DNA of 43,824 bases from Alphaproteobacteria bacterium (lineage in GTDB: Bacteria > Pseudomonadota > Alphaproteobacteria > ATCC43930 > CGMCC-115725): the NCBI GenBank assembly GCA_030041335.1, contig JASHOB010000117.1, forward strand, positions 1 through 43,824. Direction: 5' to 3'. Positions 33,515 through 41,485 of this stretch are shown piece by piece (position 1 is the first letter of the stretch; each line of letters starts with the position of its first letter). The translations under genes and the position numbers were made by a program. The notes below the pieces were generated by a model. It made no database searches. It was given only the letters and a program-made list of their open reading frames with translations, and had not been told where the DNA came from.

Positions 33515-34777
33515 TCACGGCCGGTTCAAGGTTGTCGCGTCAAAAACGATCTGGTCGTATCGCCAGAGTCGCTCCATGAACCTTCGAACGTGGTCACCAT
33601 CGGTCGCGTCCGAGCAAGTCAGCACGATATCACCAATCGAGCGTTTGCCGTCGATGGCCGCGAAAACCCGCGCCTGTGCCTCATTGATTGCAAGAGCGAG
33701 GTCCGAGTGGGTATGAGCCCGATTGATGAGGACAGCTACCGCGCCGGCCGGGAGCCGGTCCTGAACACAGAGAATCCCAGGCAACGGCAGCGGAACATAG
33801 TCCAGCCAGGCATCACCGCTAAAGGTGATCGGCTGACTTTCGATCGGGCAATCATCGCGATAGGCAATGAAGCTGTGCTTGGTCATGGTCCCGCGCAGAA
33901 GCTCGACCGCTGCATGTTGCAAGGGTGGAGAAAGGGAGGCAAGGCGTTGGCCATGCGGCATTGCCGCTATTGCGCCGCACTGTGGCATATAAGCGGCCTG
34001 CTCGTGCCAACGTGCGAATGAAAAGCCGCATCGTTCGAGCCAGGCATAAAGTTGGGGCACGGTGTAGGCACGGTCCTGCGGGTGGAGCAGAGCATCCGCG
34101 AGTGCATCGGGATTGGTGAAATCCTTGGCTCGTCTTGCAACCCCCGCAATTGGATGCTCCGGAGACAGCGCCCGGATCGTAGCCCCGAGATCCCGCAATT
34201 CGTGCTCGGCGGCGCCGATCCCGAGCAGGCGGCAGTAATCCTGCATCATGTAAATACCGGCTCGCCCATAGGCGGCATAGACCATCACATGTATCGCCCC
34301 GTCGGGCACGAGGACACTGCGCAACGCCCGCAGTCCGGCATCCGGATCGGTCAGATGGTGCAGTACGCCGGTGCAGACGATCTGATCGAACGTTCGGCCC
34401 AACGCCTGAACCTGATCGATCGCAAGCCGAAAAGTATCGAGGTTTCGCAGTCCATACTTGTCCTGAAGCTCGCGCGTGTGTCGCAAGCTCGCTTCGCTGA
34501 TGTCGATTGCCGTAACCCGAGAAGCGGGCTCACGCAACGCGTAGACCGCGGCTTGCGAGGTTCCACACCCGGCAACCAGGATCTGTCGATTTGCTCGTGG
34601 CTTGCGCGTTGGCCAAAATAGAAATGACAGAGCCTGGTGCCGATGAGCGTTGCGATCGCCGTCGCGGTGTCTGTCGAGGTTATCGATCGGCGGGGGATAC
34701 GGGTGGCGCTCGTAAAATGTCCGTACCTCCCCTGCGTTGCCCTGGGTTACGCGAGTTCTTGGCGATTCACCGGTCAT
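33515..34777 (-). CDS. Class I SAM-dependent methyltransferase with C-terminal extension
   Basis: About 420 residues. N-terminal VRTFYERHPYPPPIDNLDRH precedes a Rossmann methyltransferase domain: motif I ILVAGCGTSQAAVYA, acidic ribose ligand in VTAIDISEASLRHT, and CTGVLHHLTDPDAGLRALRSVL. A mid region of ~150 residues follows. The last ~80 residues (ALAINEAQARVFAAIDGKRSIGDIV) look like a small winged-helix domain of PqqD-like type, which may recruit a substrate. The start is uncertain: 34777 has only AAAGG very close, and in-frame starts exist at 34831 and 34843. Substrate is unknown. Confidence 0.82.
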   Translation of the reverse strand: MTGESPRTRVTQGNAGEVRTFYERHPYPPPIDNLDRHRDGDRNAHRHQALSFLFWPTRKPRANRQILVAGCGTSQAAVYALREPASRVTAIDISEASLRHTRELQDKYGLRNLDTFRLAIDQVQALGRTFDQIVCTGVLHHLTDPDAGLRALRSVLVPDGAIHVMVYAAYGRAGIYMMQDYCRLLGIGAAEHELRDLGATIRALSPEHPIAGVARRAKDFTNPDALADALLHPQDRAYTVPQLYAWLERCGFSFARWHEQAAYMPQCGAIAAMPHGQRLASLSPPLQHAAVELLRGTMTKHSFIAYRDDCPIESQPITFSGDAWLDYVPLPLPGILCVQDRLPAGAVAVLINRAHTHSDLALAINEAQARVFAAIDGKRSIGDIVLTCSDATDGDHVRRFMERLWRYDQIVFDATTLNRP

Positions 34778-34859
34778 CCTTTGTTTGCGGCCTCGTCCCG
34801 CTAGCTGGTCAACAGTGGTCCACCCTGCCATTCTCTGAACCACCTTGGATCTTAGCCGC

Positions 34860-34897
34860 GTTGGGCGGCCACCGGGAAACCGAGCGGCCGCCCCAAC
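34860..34897. terminator. Long hairpin downstream of the sulfatase gene
   Basis: GTTGGGCGGCC (34860-34870) pairs with GGCCGCCCCAAC (34886-34897) with one bulged base. The inner loop holds CGG-GAAA-CCG, a small tetraloop stem on the plus strand. It starts 13 bp after the sulfatase stop. No T-run follows, so it may act as a weak terminator or a 3' stabiliser. Confidence 0.5.
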
Positions 34898-34910
34898 CGG
34901 TTAGGCAGGG

Positions 34911-36449
34911 CTACTTGTGATGCGCCTGCTGCATGCTCCGCAGCACTTCATCGAGGTTGAAACTCGAGGCCTTCTGACGTTGTGGATACTCGGCAAAAGT
35001 AGCGAGAAACTGCGCCACAAAAGCCTGCGCCGGCACCAGCAGGAAAACGTGATCAACCAACCAATCATAGTAGGTAACTGACGTTATGTCCGCACGCTCG
35101 TAAGGATCGGTGCGGAGATTGAAAAGCTTTGGAACGCGAAGGGTGACGAAGGGTTCGGACCAGACGCGCAACGTACCGGGCTGCCGCTGCTCCATGAACA
35201 CCAGCTTCCAATTGTCGTACCGCAAAGCGACCAGCTGCTGATCGTCGTTGCAATAAAGGAACCACTGCCTTGGGCTCTTCGCCACTTGGCCGCTCAAATA
35301 CGGCACCAAATTAAAGCCGTCGAGGTGGACCTTATAGGTCATGTCCCCGATCTTGTAGCCCTTGAGCAATTTTTCGGTGACGTCGGTGTCCCCCGCCATA
35401 GCAAGGATCGTTGGCAGCCAGTCGTGATGGTGCACAATCTCGTTTGACACGCTACCCGGTTTGATCTTGCCAGGCCACCGTGCAACGCAAGGAACACGGT
35501 AACCGCCTTCCCAGTTGGTGTCCTTTTCATTCCGGAAGGGGGTCATCGCCGCGTCAGGCCATGAAAACATATTAGGCCCGTTGTCGGTGCTGTACATGAC
35601 AAAGGTGTTGTCAGCGATCCCGGCATCGTCGAGCGCCTTGAGCACGGTGCCGACGTTCTTGTCGTGATCGATCATGACGTCGTGATATTCGCTCTGCCAA
35701 CGGCCGGCTTGGCCTCGACTTTCCGGCTTGACATGCGTGCGCAGGTGCATGTGCGTGAAGTTTACCCAGAGGAAGAAAGGTTTGCCGGCTTGGGCCTGGC
35801 GCTTGATATAGGCCGCGGACCGGTCGGCAATTTCGTCGTCGATGGTCTCCATGCGCTTCTTGGTCAATGGACCGGTGTCGCGGATGGTTTGTTTGCCGAC
35901 CTTGCCGAACCGCGGATCAATCGTCGCGTCATCGCTGTCGGTCGCCTTGCATTCCAAGACGCCTCGTGGGCCAAATCGCTCGTGGAACTTCGGAAATTCT
36001 GATTCCTTCGGGTAGTCAGGGAGTTCTGGCTCTTCCTCGGCGTTGAGATGGTAAAGGTTGCCGTAGAACTCGTCGAAGCCGTGCACTGTCGGCAGAAATT
36101 CGTTGCGGTCGCCGAGATGATTTTTGCCGAACTGAGCGGTCGCATAGCCCAAAGGTTTGATTAGTTCGGCGATCGTCGGATCTTCTTTACGCAAACCAAG
36201 CGCAGCGGCTGGCATCCCGACTTTGGTCAACCCGGTCCGTAATCCGTGCTGCCCCGTGATGAACGATGCCCGTCCCGCCGTGCAGCTTTGCTCGCCGTAG
36301 CTGTCGGTGAAACGCACGCCTTCCTGGGCAATACGGTCGATGTTGGGCGTCCGGTAGCCCATCATTCCGTCGCTGTAACAACTTAAGTTGGTGATGCCGA
36401 TGTCGTCGCCCCAAATGACAACGACATTCGGCTTGTCGGATTTCGGCAT
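34911..36449 (-). CDS. Arylsulfatase family protein (sulfatase, CTAGR type)
   Basis: A 512-residue alkaline-phosphatase-fold sulfatase. Metal residues are Asp 15-Asp 16 (VIWGDDIG). The formylglycine site reads SCTAGRAS with Cys 56, Ala 58 and Arg 60, so the usual proline of C-x-P-x-R is alanine. Other blocks are FGKNHLGD, FTHMHLRTH and MYSTDNGPN. No signal peptide is present, so it is cytoplasmic as predicted here. It hydrolyses sulfate esters, or a related phosphoester. The proline change bears on maturation by a formylglycine-generating enzyme, although alanine variants occur in bacterial homologues. ATG 36449 has GGGAGAAG upstream; 36 open codons before it are rejected. Confidence 0.93.
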   Translation of the reverse strand: MPKSDKPNVVVIWGDDIGITNLSCYSDGMMGYRTPNIDRIAQEGVRFTDSYGEQSCTAGRASFITGQHGLRTGLTKVGMPAAALGLRKEDPTIAELIKPLGYATAQFGKNHLGDRNEFLPTVHGFDEFYGNLYHLNAEEEPELPDYPKESEFPKFHERFGPRGVLECKATDSDDATIDPRFGKVGKQTIRDTGPLTKKRMETIDDEIADRSAAYIKRQAQAGKPFFLWVNFTHMHLRTHVKPESRGQAGRWQSEYHDVMIDHDKNVGTVLKALDDAGIADNTFVMYSTDNGPNMFSWPDAAMTPFRNEKDTNWEGGYRVPCVARWPGKIKPGSVSNEIVHHHDWLPTILAMAGDTDVTEKLLKGYKIGDMTYKVHLDGFNLVPYLSGQVAKSPRQWFLYCNDDQQLVALRYDNWKLVFMEQRQPGTLRVWSEPFVTLRVPKLFNLRTDPYERADITSVTYYDWLVDHVFLLVPAQAFVAQFLATFAEYPQRQKASSFNLDEVLRSMQQAHHK

Positions 36450-37215
36450 CTCACTTCTCCCTTGATCGGTGAACTGGTTCTGATAGCCCCTGTTCCAGCG
36501 CGCTTGCTCGTACCACTGGCTACTTGAGGCAGAAAAAAGGTTGGCAGTCGCTCTCAATGAAATTGGACCGCCCTAAGATTATGTGGACATCAACAGATGT
36601 CTTTGGCGCGCCAGCAAAAATCGCCGCCAATCCCGTCACTCTCGGACTTCCCTCCAAGAACTCCGGCTAAAATTTTAGATGTCCGTGGTCATGGCACATA
36701 TCGGGGAAAACCCGCAAACCCACCAATCCTTTATGTTACCAGCCGATGTTGTTCGATCCGCAATTCGACCTTCTCCCGTATCTCAGCCTTGTCGCCTCAG
36801 GCTTTGATGTCCGTCCTCGGGAGTAAGGTTGCAGGCCAGTGATTGCGGAAGCGATCGTGCGGACGGCCCTCGCCCTTAGCCGTGCTCAACGCGCGCCATT
36901 GCGGCTCCGACTCGCGTCCAATATCGATTCGATATCACAGGCAGCGTCGTCGATCGCCAAGACGATGCCCGTCGCCATTGTCCGCGTCGCCGCCAAACCA
37001 AAGGATTGTCGGCGTCGTTGCCCCTTCCGTACCATTCATCGCAACTGGACGTTGGAACGCGTTCACGTGTGCCCTGAGGTCCGAGACGGGCAGCGACCAT
37101 AGAACCCACGGCTCCTTGCGGACCGGAGCCACCCCGATTAGGCACATGGACCCACTAACTTTGGACCGATACCATGATAATCCCGGGCCGTCGGACCCCA
37201 GCTGCGGAATTACCG
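36450..37215. other. Gene-poor stretch upstream of the sulfatase
   Basis: No gene is supported over about 765 bp. Short frames on both strands have no family signature and no good ribosome site. Base composition is more mixed than in neighbouring genes (for example AAAATTTTAGAT near 36670), which suggests decayed or non-coding DNA. The sulfatase promoter must lie at the left end, but no clear -35/-10 pair was seen. Confidence 0.5.
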
Positions 37216-37854
37216 ATGCGCAATGACATTCAAGACTTTGCCCGGCTCACCAATCTCGCCGACGGCATCTTCGCTGTCGCTATGACTTTTTTGGCGTTCA
37301 CTATTCAGGTGCCGACACCGGGAGCGGGGCCGGACGGTAGCTTGGCAGCGCGTCTCGGCGCCATGCTGCCGCAACTCGGCACTCTGGCCTTTAGCTTTAT
37401 CATTGCCGCGCGGGTATGGACGCTGCACTTCAAAATGCATCGAGTCATCCTGCGCGGCGACGACTTGCTCATCGTGCTGAACATGGTGTTGCTATTCGGG
37501 ATCGTCCTGATTCCCTTCAGCGCAGCCGTTCTGAGCACCTATCCGCTGTCATCACTAAGCGTCTCAATCTACGCCGCGAATGCCCTGCTGATGTTGTTGA
37601 TGGATGGGGCGATCTGGTGCTACGTCCGCGCTCGTCCTCATTTCCTGGCGGAAGGTACGCCATCTGATTATTCGGCGCGGATGATGCGATATAGCATGGA
37701 GACTGCGGCTGTATTTGGCGGCTCGATCGGGGTGGCCTGGTTCGCACCGCGCGTGGCGCTCTACGTATGGGCCCTCATCCCGGTGCTTATCCTGTTGCAA
37801 GCCCGCGACACCGCCCGGGCAAGTAGACACAACGGCGCGCCCACTCGACCTTAA
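37216..37854 (+). CDS. TMEM175-like (DUF1211) membrane channel family protein
   Basis: About 212 residues with six hydrophobic segments. TM1 is FARLTNLADGIFAVAMTFLAFTI, corresponding to the R-xxx-FSDGxFA-xxxT motif of TMEM175 potassium channels with Phe-Ser replaced by Leu-Ala. The second half lacks a clear repeat of that motif, as in many prokaryotic members, which assemble as tetramers. It lies in the inner membrane. ATG 37216 is chosen because family proteins start just before TM1; 37174 in frame is possible. No operon partner. Confidence 0.82.
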   Translation: MRNDIQDFARLTNLADGIFAVAMTFLAFTIQVPTPGAGPDGSLAARLGAMLPQLGTLAFSFIIAARVWTLHFKMHRVILRGDDLLIVLNMVLLFGIVLIPFSAAVLSTYPLSSLSVSIYAANALLMLLMDGAIWCYVRARPHFLAEGTPSDYSARMMRYSMETAAVFGGSIGVAWFAPRVALYVWALIPVLILLQARDTARASRHNGAPTRP

Positions 37855-37927
37855 GAGCGCTCGACGGGAGGTTTTCTTCCGACCTTGGTCACGCCGGAAT
37901 TCGATAATGCGCTGTCGAGATTGGCAG

Positions 37928-38044
37928 TTACGGTGCAAGTATCTGGTTCGGCACTTGCTGGAGCACCCGCCGCAAGAGCGCCGGGAGCACAGGCTCCTTC
38001 AAGGCTTTGGTCAGCAAGTTCCAAATGTTCTGCACTGTGGTCAT
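37928..38044 (-). CDS. Possible 38-residue amphipathic small protein
   Basis: ATG 38044 is preceded by GGGGAG eight bases upstream and the frame ends with TAA at 37928. The product begins MTTVQNIWNLLTKALKEP and continues with LPALLRRVLQQVPNQ. It has alternating hydrophobic and basic residues and would form an amphipathic helix. A CRP-like palindrome is centred 78 bp upstream of the start. No homologue is known to me, and such a short frame may be chance. Confidence 0.35.
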   Translation of the reverse strand: MTTVQNIWNLLTKALKEPVLPALLRRVLQQVPNQILAP

Positions 38045-38110
38045 GACGTGCTCTCCCCTTCGATCCCGCGATTTGCGATTGCCGCGATTGTGGGCGCACG
38101 CCCCGTATTC

Positions 38111-38134
38111 TGTGTGTGAAGTAGCTCACACACA
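38111..38134. promoter_or_regulatory. CRP-family operator-like palindrome, site 1
   Basis: TGTGTGTGA (38111-38119), spacer AGTAGC, TCACACACA (38126-38134): a perfect 9-bp inverted repeat. Its centre is exactly the CRP consensus TGTGA-N6-TCACA at 38115-38130. It is well placed to control the minus-strand small frame, and is far upstream of the plus-strand gene at 38438. Confidence 0.7.
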
Positions 38135-38341
38135 CCGAAGCTTTTTGGCGCTTCGAAGTTTCGCGGACTGCGCGGCTCTTTCGCGACGGCACCAATGAGG
38201 CACAACGGTACAAGCCCAAATGAATCTGCCGTCGATCGGTACGATGCCGCGCTCCGTTCGACTTGGCGCCACCCTACTTAGCCGCACCGGCTCCGCGCCA
38301 CGAAATCATGGCGCCGCCGAACATCAAAAAATCTTCGCGCA

Positions 38342-38357
38342 TGTGAACCACCTCACA
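38342..38357. promoter_or_regulatory. CRP-family operator-like palindrome, site 2
   Basis: TGTGA (38342-38346), spacer ACCACC, TCACA (38353-38357), a second exact match to TGTGA-N6-TCACA. Its centre is 227 bp from site 1 and about 88 bp upstream of ATG 38438, a usual distance for an activator site. Confidence 0.7.
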
Positions 38358-38437
38358 CGGCGTGTCGCCGAAACAGTGGTCTTTTGATGCCGACGACGAT
38401 CGCAATTCCGCGATATTGCAATGAGTGAGTGAAGGTC

Positions 38438-38677
38438 ATGAAGACCACGCTGAATGCACTGGCAATCGCACTCACTGTGACCGCCCGCTTCGTCTCCGCG
38501 CACGCTGAGGCTGCGGAACTCTTCAGTGTGAGCGTTGGCTCTCAGTCCATTGTCAACAACCGCGGACCCGACATTCCGACCAGCGGACTCTACTCGGCTG
38601 CAAGACGCCTACAAACGTCCAGCGTCCGCGGCGGAGCAGAGGCGAGGTGCGCGTATGTCTCGAGTCATCGACCGTGA
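38438..38677 (+). CDS. Small secreted hypothetical protein, possibly frameshifted
   Basis: About 79 residues: signal peptide MKTTLNALAIALTVTARFVSAHAEA, then AELFSVSVGSQSIVNNRGPD. After ~50 residues the composition becomes Arg-rich and less natural, while the frame two bases over reads RLQDAYKRPASAAEQRRGAR, so a frameshift near 38590 is possible. A CRP-like site is 80 bp upstream. No family is recognised. Start 38438 or GTG 38429. Confidence 0.45.
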   Translation: MKTTLNALAIALTVTARFVSAHAEAAELFSVSVGSQSIVNNRGPDIPTSGLYSAARRLQTSSVRGGAEARCAYVSSHRP

Positions 38678-38736
38678 CGGTGATGACCCACCCCTTGCCG
38701 TTCTGCAGGCCTGTTTTGTCGACGCCTATGCCAGCG

Positions 38737-39570
38737 TCAGAAACCCCGCACCGGCATTTCCGGTCCGCGCTGCAGCCAGTTGCGCGGCGAGTATTTGGCC
38801 CACGCATCGGTGATATGCAGCGTGTAGGCGTGGCGCGATGTGGTCGAGCGGTTGGGCGCGCTGTAGTGGGGCAACATGCCGCTGAAGCAGACCAGTGTGC
38901 CGCCCCGGACCTCGAGCGGAACGGCAGTACTGTCGGTCGGCCATGGCGTCGGTGCGACCTTCTCGACGCTGACCTTGCGCCCGTCGCGCACGAAGCGTTC
39001 GCGCAGTGGTCCGCGATGGCCGCCGGGTTCGACCCAGAGACAGCCGTTGCTGCGGTCGGCGTTCTCGAGCGCGAACCAGAAACCCGTGACCGTCGACGGC
39101 TCGGTATGGAAGAACGTCGCGTCCTGATGCCAGCGCACCTCGCCGCCGATGCCGGGCTGCTTGAAGATGTACATCGACTGCCATAGGCGCGGCTCGGCGA
39201 TGCCCAGATCGCCGACGACCTCGCCCAGGCGCGGATCGCGCGAAAAGCGATCGAACACCGGATCAAGGTCGTGCATGGCGTGGCCGATCTTATTGATTGA
39301 GAGCTTCTTCGCCTGCCTCAGCCGCCCCGTGCCGTCGAAGGCCTCTTCCTCGAAGAAGCAACGAATCTTGTCGCCCGAATCGAGGAAGTAGTCGTCACTG
39401 GTGCGCGTCTGGTCGTTGGTGCTGAAGATGCTGATTTCGGTTGGATCGAAGGCCTCGACGATTGCGGCGGCGCGGTCGCGCAAGGTGGCGATCTCGGCCG
39501 CCGACTTGAAGTCCTCGATCACGAGATAGCCATCGCGGTCAAAACCATGTTTCTGATCTTGCGTCAACAT
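38737..39570 (-). CDS. Phytanoyl-CoA dioxygenase (PhyH) family protein
   Basis: A 277-residue Fe(II)/2-oxoglutarate oxygenase. Iron ligands are His 148 and Asp 150 (VRWHQDATFF) and His 235 (MLPHYSAPN), with Arg 246 (TSRHAYT) in place to bind 2-oxoglutarate. The start LTQDQKHGFDRDGYLVIEDF and the QSMYIFKQPGIGGEVRWHQD block resemble PHYHD1-type proteins. It hydroxylates a small substrate coupled to 2-oxoglutarate decarboxylation; the substrate is unknown. ATG 39570 is where family homology begins; the open frame to 39822 has poor composition. Monocistronic. Confidence 0.92.
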   Translation of the reverse strand: MLTQDQKHGFDRDGYLVIEDFKSAAEIATLRDRAAAIVEAFDPTEISIFSTNDQTRTSDDYFLDSGDKIRCFFEEEAFDGTGRLRQAKKLSINKIGHAMHDLDPVFDRFSRDPRLGEVVGDLGIAEPRLWQSMYIFKQPGIGGEVRWHQDATFFHTEPSTVTGFWFALENADRSNGCLWVEPGGHRGPLRERFVRDGRKVSVEKVAPTPWPTDSTAVPLEVRGGTLVCFSGMLPHYSAPNRSTTSRHAYTLHITDAWAKYSPRNWLQRGPEMPVRGF

Positions 39571-40020
39571 GGGCGCATAGTCCCGCGGCGATCGGCCCCA
39601 TACAAGAGTTATCGCCAGCCACGGCTTTCGCTTCGTCCCCTTTTCTGCCGCTCTGCCCGCGCACCATCCGCACGCTTTCGCGCTGCCAGTCGGACGCTCC
39701 GCGGTCCGGGCAGAAACTCTGGTTGGCATTAAAAGCTCATCCCGAAATTGCTCATGTGCGGGGCAGCGGCGACTGTGCGCCAAAATGCCGACCTGGAGGG
39801 GCGTTTGCGTCTCTAGTGTCACCGGCCTCTTTTACGCGTTGCCCGATTTGCCGCATCTCCCCAGCGGCATGGGCCCAACTGTGCGCATGGCGGACGGTTA
39901 ACAAAAGATCACGTCCAGTCCATTAAACGAAAACCATTACTGATCATTTTCATTGCCAACGGACCTCCATCTCGCGCGCGCTCAAGCATCGCCAGACTTC
40001 GGAGGCGGAGGAGATTTATT
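39571..40020. other. Intergenic region, no gene supported
   Basis: About 450 bp between the divergent PhyH-family gene and a small exported protein gene. Short frames lack family signals. The right end is more AT-rich (CATTAAACGAAAACC near 39924) and probably holds the promoter of the gene at 40021. GGAGGCGGAGGAG at 40000-40012 is that gene's ribosome site. No operator palindrome was recognised. Confidence 0.45.
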
Positions 40021-40329
40021 ATGCGCTTACATCGAATTCTGACCGCAGCGGCACTAACCATGCTGGCCAGCGCGCCTCTCGTGACTTCCTCGCCGGCCTT
40101 CGCCCAATGGGGTGCCACAAGCCTTGGCGTTCATTTGCCGCCAATGCCGGGGTCCGGCCCACAGGCACCAATGTTCGGCGGACAGAAATCAACCACTCAG
40201 ACGTCCAAGCCGTACCAAGGACAGCAAACCGCCCAGGTGCCGGACCAGGGCTACGGCAATGGCTCACCCACATTCGTCGCGCCTGGCGTCGAACGGAACG
40301 CGGCGGGGCAGCTCGAACGGTCGTGGTAA
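40021..40329 (+). CDS. Small exported hypothetical protein, Gln/Pro/Gly-rich
   Basis: A 102-residue product. Signal peptide MRLHRILTAAALTMLASAPL..AFA with AFA-Q as the cleavage site. The mature region is low in predicted structure and rich in Gly, Pro, Gln and Thr (SKPYQGQQTAQVPDQGYGNG). GGAGGAG lies about 9 bases before the ATG. Periplasmic or secreted. I do not recognise a family; the strong signal peptide and ribosome site support a real gene. Confidence 0.7.
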   Translation: MRLHRILTAAALTMLASAPLVTSSPAFAQWGATSLGVHLPPMPGSGPQAPMFGGQKSTTQTSKPYQGQQTAQVPDQGYGNGSPTFVAPGVERNAAGQLERSW

Positions 40330-40655
40330 CCCGCGTCGGGCGAGCCAAAATTAGGAGCTAGGTCGATCACCGTCCTCAGAAGAACGGCCTAGCATCTGCG
40401 GCCGTTTGTTCCGCTCCTGCTGCTCGGGATGCGCGCGACAAAATCCGCGATGCGGCAGTCCTGCCTGAGGATCGCAGAGCCCGAGGCATCGGCGATCTTG
40501 CAGAAGAGGGATTCTCAACACAACTTCGCGCAACATCTCCCAACCAAAAACACCATGCTCATGGAACAGCCTCGGGTGATGAACCGAGACGGTTCAATGG
40601 AGCGGGCTCCGCCTCACTCCAAACAAACAACATGATCACCGCTACGAAGCATTTG
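40330..40655. other. Intergenic region between small exported protein and potassium channel gene
   Basis: About 326 bp between convergent genes. One minus-strand frame (40351-40536, 61 codons) reads RRCLGLCDPQAGLPHRGFC, with spaced cysteines that look protein-like, but its ATG touches the only GGGAG and no family is known. I leave it uncalled. No terminator with a T-run was seen. Confidence 0.4.
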
Positions 40656-41057
40656 TCAGCGGCCTTTAGAGGTTGGATCATCGGTTGCGGTCTGTAGCGC
40701 GCGGACTGCGACAGCGGCAATGAGGCCAGTAAACACAGTGCCTAATAAACCGACCAAGATGGCCAGGAACCGGGACATGGGCTGATGCGGCACTAAGTCG
40801 CCGTAGCCGATGGTGAGCCCCGTGACAAAGGTGAAGTACATCCCATCACCGAACGACCAACGCTCGATCCAAGCGACCAGAGAGCCGAGTGCAAGCTGCA
40901 ATGCAAGGATGAGGAACAACACTGGCCACACGACGTGCAGGTAGTGGCCTAGTGCGTGCAAGAACCGACTTAGTATCGCCCTCCTGATCAGTCTTCGCAT
41001 AGCCGCGCTCATCGGCCCCCATAGGTGGTCCGGCGAGAGTGGATCACGCCCTGACAT
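40656..41057 (-). CDS. Two-TM potassium channel (KcsA-like pore)
   Basis: A 133-residue protein: basic N-terminus, TM1 (VVWPVLFLILALQLALGSLV), pore helix MYFTFVTGL, selectivity filter TIGYGD and TM2 (FLAILVGLLGTVFTGLIAAVAV). TIGYGD is the K+ channel signature and four subunits would form the inner-membrane pore. No RCK or ligand domain is present. Start 41057 lacks a clear ribosome site; ATG 41012 with GGGGG upstream is an alternative. A perfect FNR/FixK-like box lies 128-142 bp upstream. Confidence 0.88.
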   Translation of the reverse strand: MSGRDPLSPDHLWGPMSAAMRRLIRRAILSRFLHALGHYLHVVWPVLFLILALQLALGSLVAWIERWSFGDGMYFTFVTGLTIGYGDLVPHQPMSRFLAILVGLLGTVFTGLIAAVAVRALQTATDDPTSKGR

Positions 41058-41485
41058 CGGAGTAGCTTGTCAGACGACCGCGACGCAATAGACCGCCAAA
41101 GTGTCATGATCGAGCGCCACCGCCGCGAATATTGAGGGCGATCGTACACCACAGTCGCAAGCGTTCATCGCAGCTATAATTTGGCTTGATTCAGATCAAT
41201 AAACTGCCCGATTCTCGATGATACACAAATCAGGCATCCCCGGCGCGCCTCTGAACGGATTCACTTGTTGTAGGACAATCGCGATTGGAGGAGCATTTAT
41301 CATGTAGACCATCTTCCATCATGAATCGACGTTGGGCGCCACCCGGCGTCCAAATGGCTATCTTGCGAGCCAAAAAGTAGTTCAAAGCAGTTCGGTTGGC
41401 TTGCAATTGCCAGCAGGTCAATCGACGCGAGAGTTTGGCATCGAGGTGCCCCCGGAGGCGGCGCCGATCGCCGACAGGAGGTCGA
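41058..41485. other. Intergenic region carrying an FNR/FixK-like box
   Basis: About 428 bp between the divergent channel gene and a small exported protein gene. The single clear element is TTGAT-N4-ATCAA at 41186-41199. AT content is raised around 41170-41230, fitting a promoter zone. AGGAGGT at 41477-41483 is the ribosome site of the plus-strand gene. Short frames elsewhere are not supported. Confidence 0.55.
41186..41199. promoter_or_regulatory. FNR/FixK box (perfect TTGAT-N4-ATCAA)
   Basis: TTGAT (41186-41190), TCAG, ATCAA (41195-41199) matches the anaerobox exactly. To the right, 22-24 bp on, lies TGATACAC, a weak -10 at class II spacing that would drive transcription toward 41486. In the other direction the channel gene starts 128 bp away. 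Oxygen-dependent control of one or both is likely if the site is used. Confidence 0.65.

Larger units (their letters stand above)
37855..38437. other. Regulatory intergenic region with two CRP-like palindromes and a possible small ORF
   Basis: This 583-bp stretch lies between the TMEM175-like gene and a small secreted protein gene. It holds a 38-codon minus-strand frame with a good ribosome site (37928-38044) and two perfect TGTGA-N6-TCACA sequences (38115-38130 and 38342-38357). Nothing else is recognisable. The layout looks like a divergent control region. Confidence 0.6.

Noticed and set aside
32963-34021. 352-codon plus-strand open frame
   Set aside because: Antisense to the DUF190 gene and to the end of the methyltransferase gene; His/Arg-rich shadow composition without motifs.
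40351-40536. 61-codon minus-strand frame with spaced cysteines
   Set aside because: Its ATG is directly against the only ribosome-like site and no family is recognised; composition alone is not enough.
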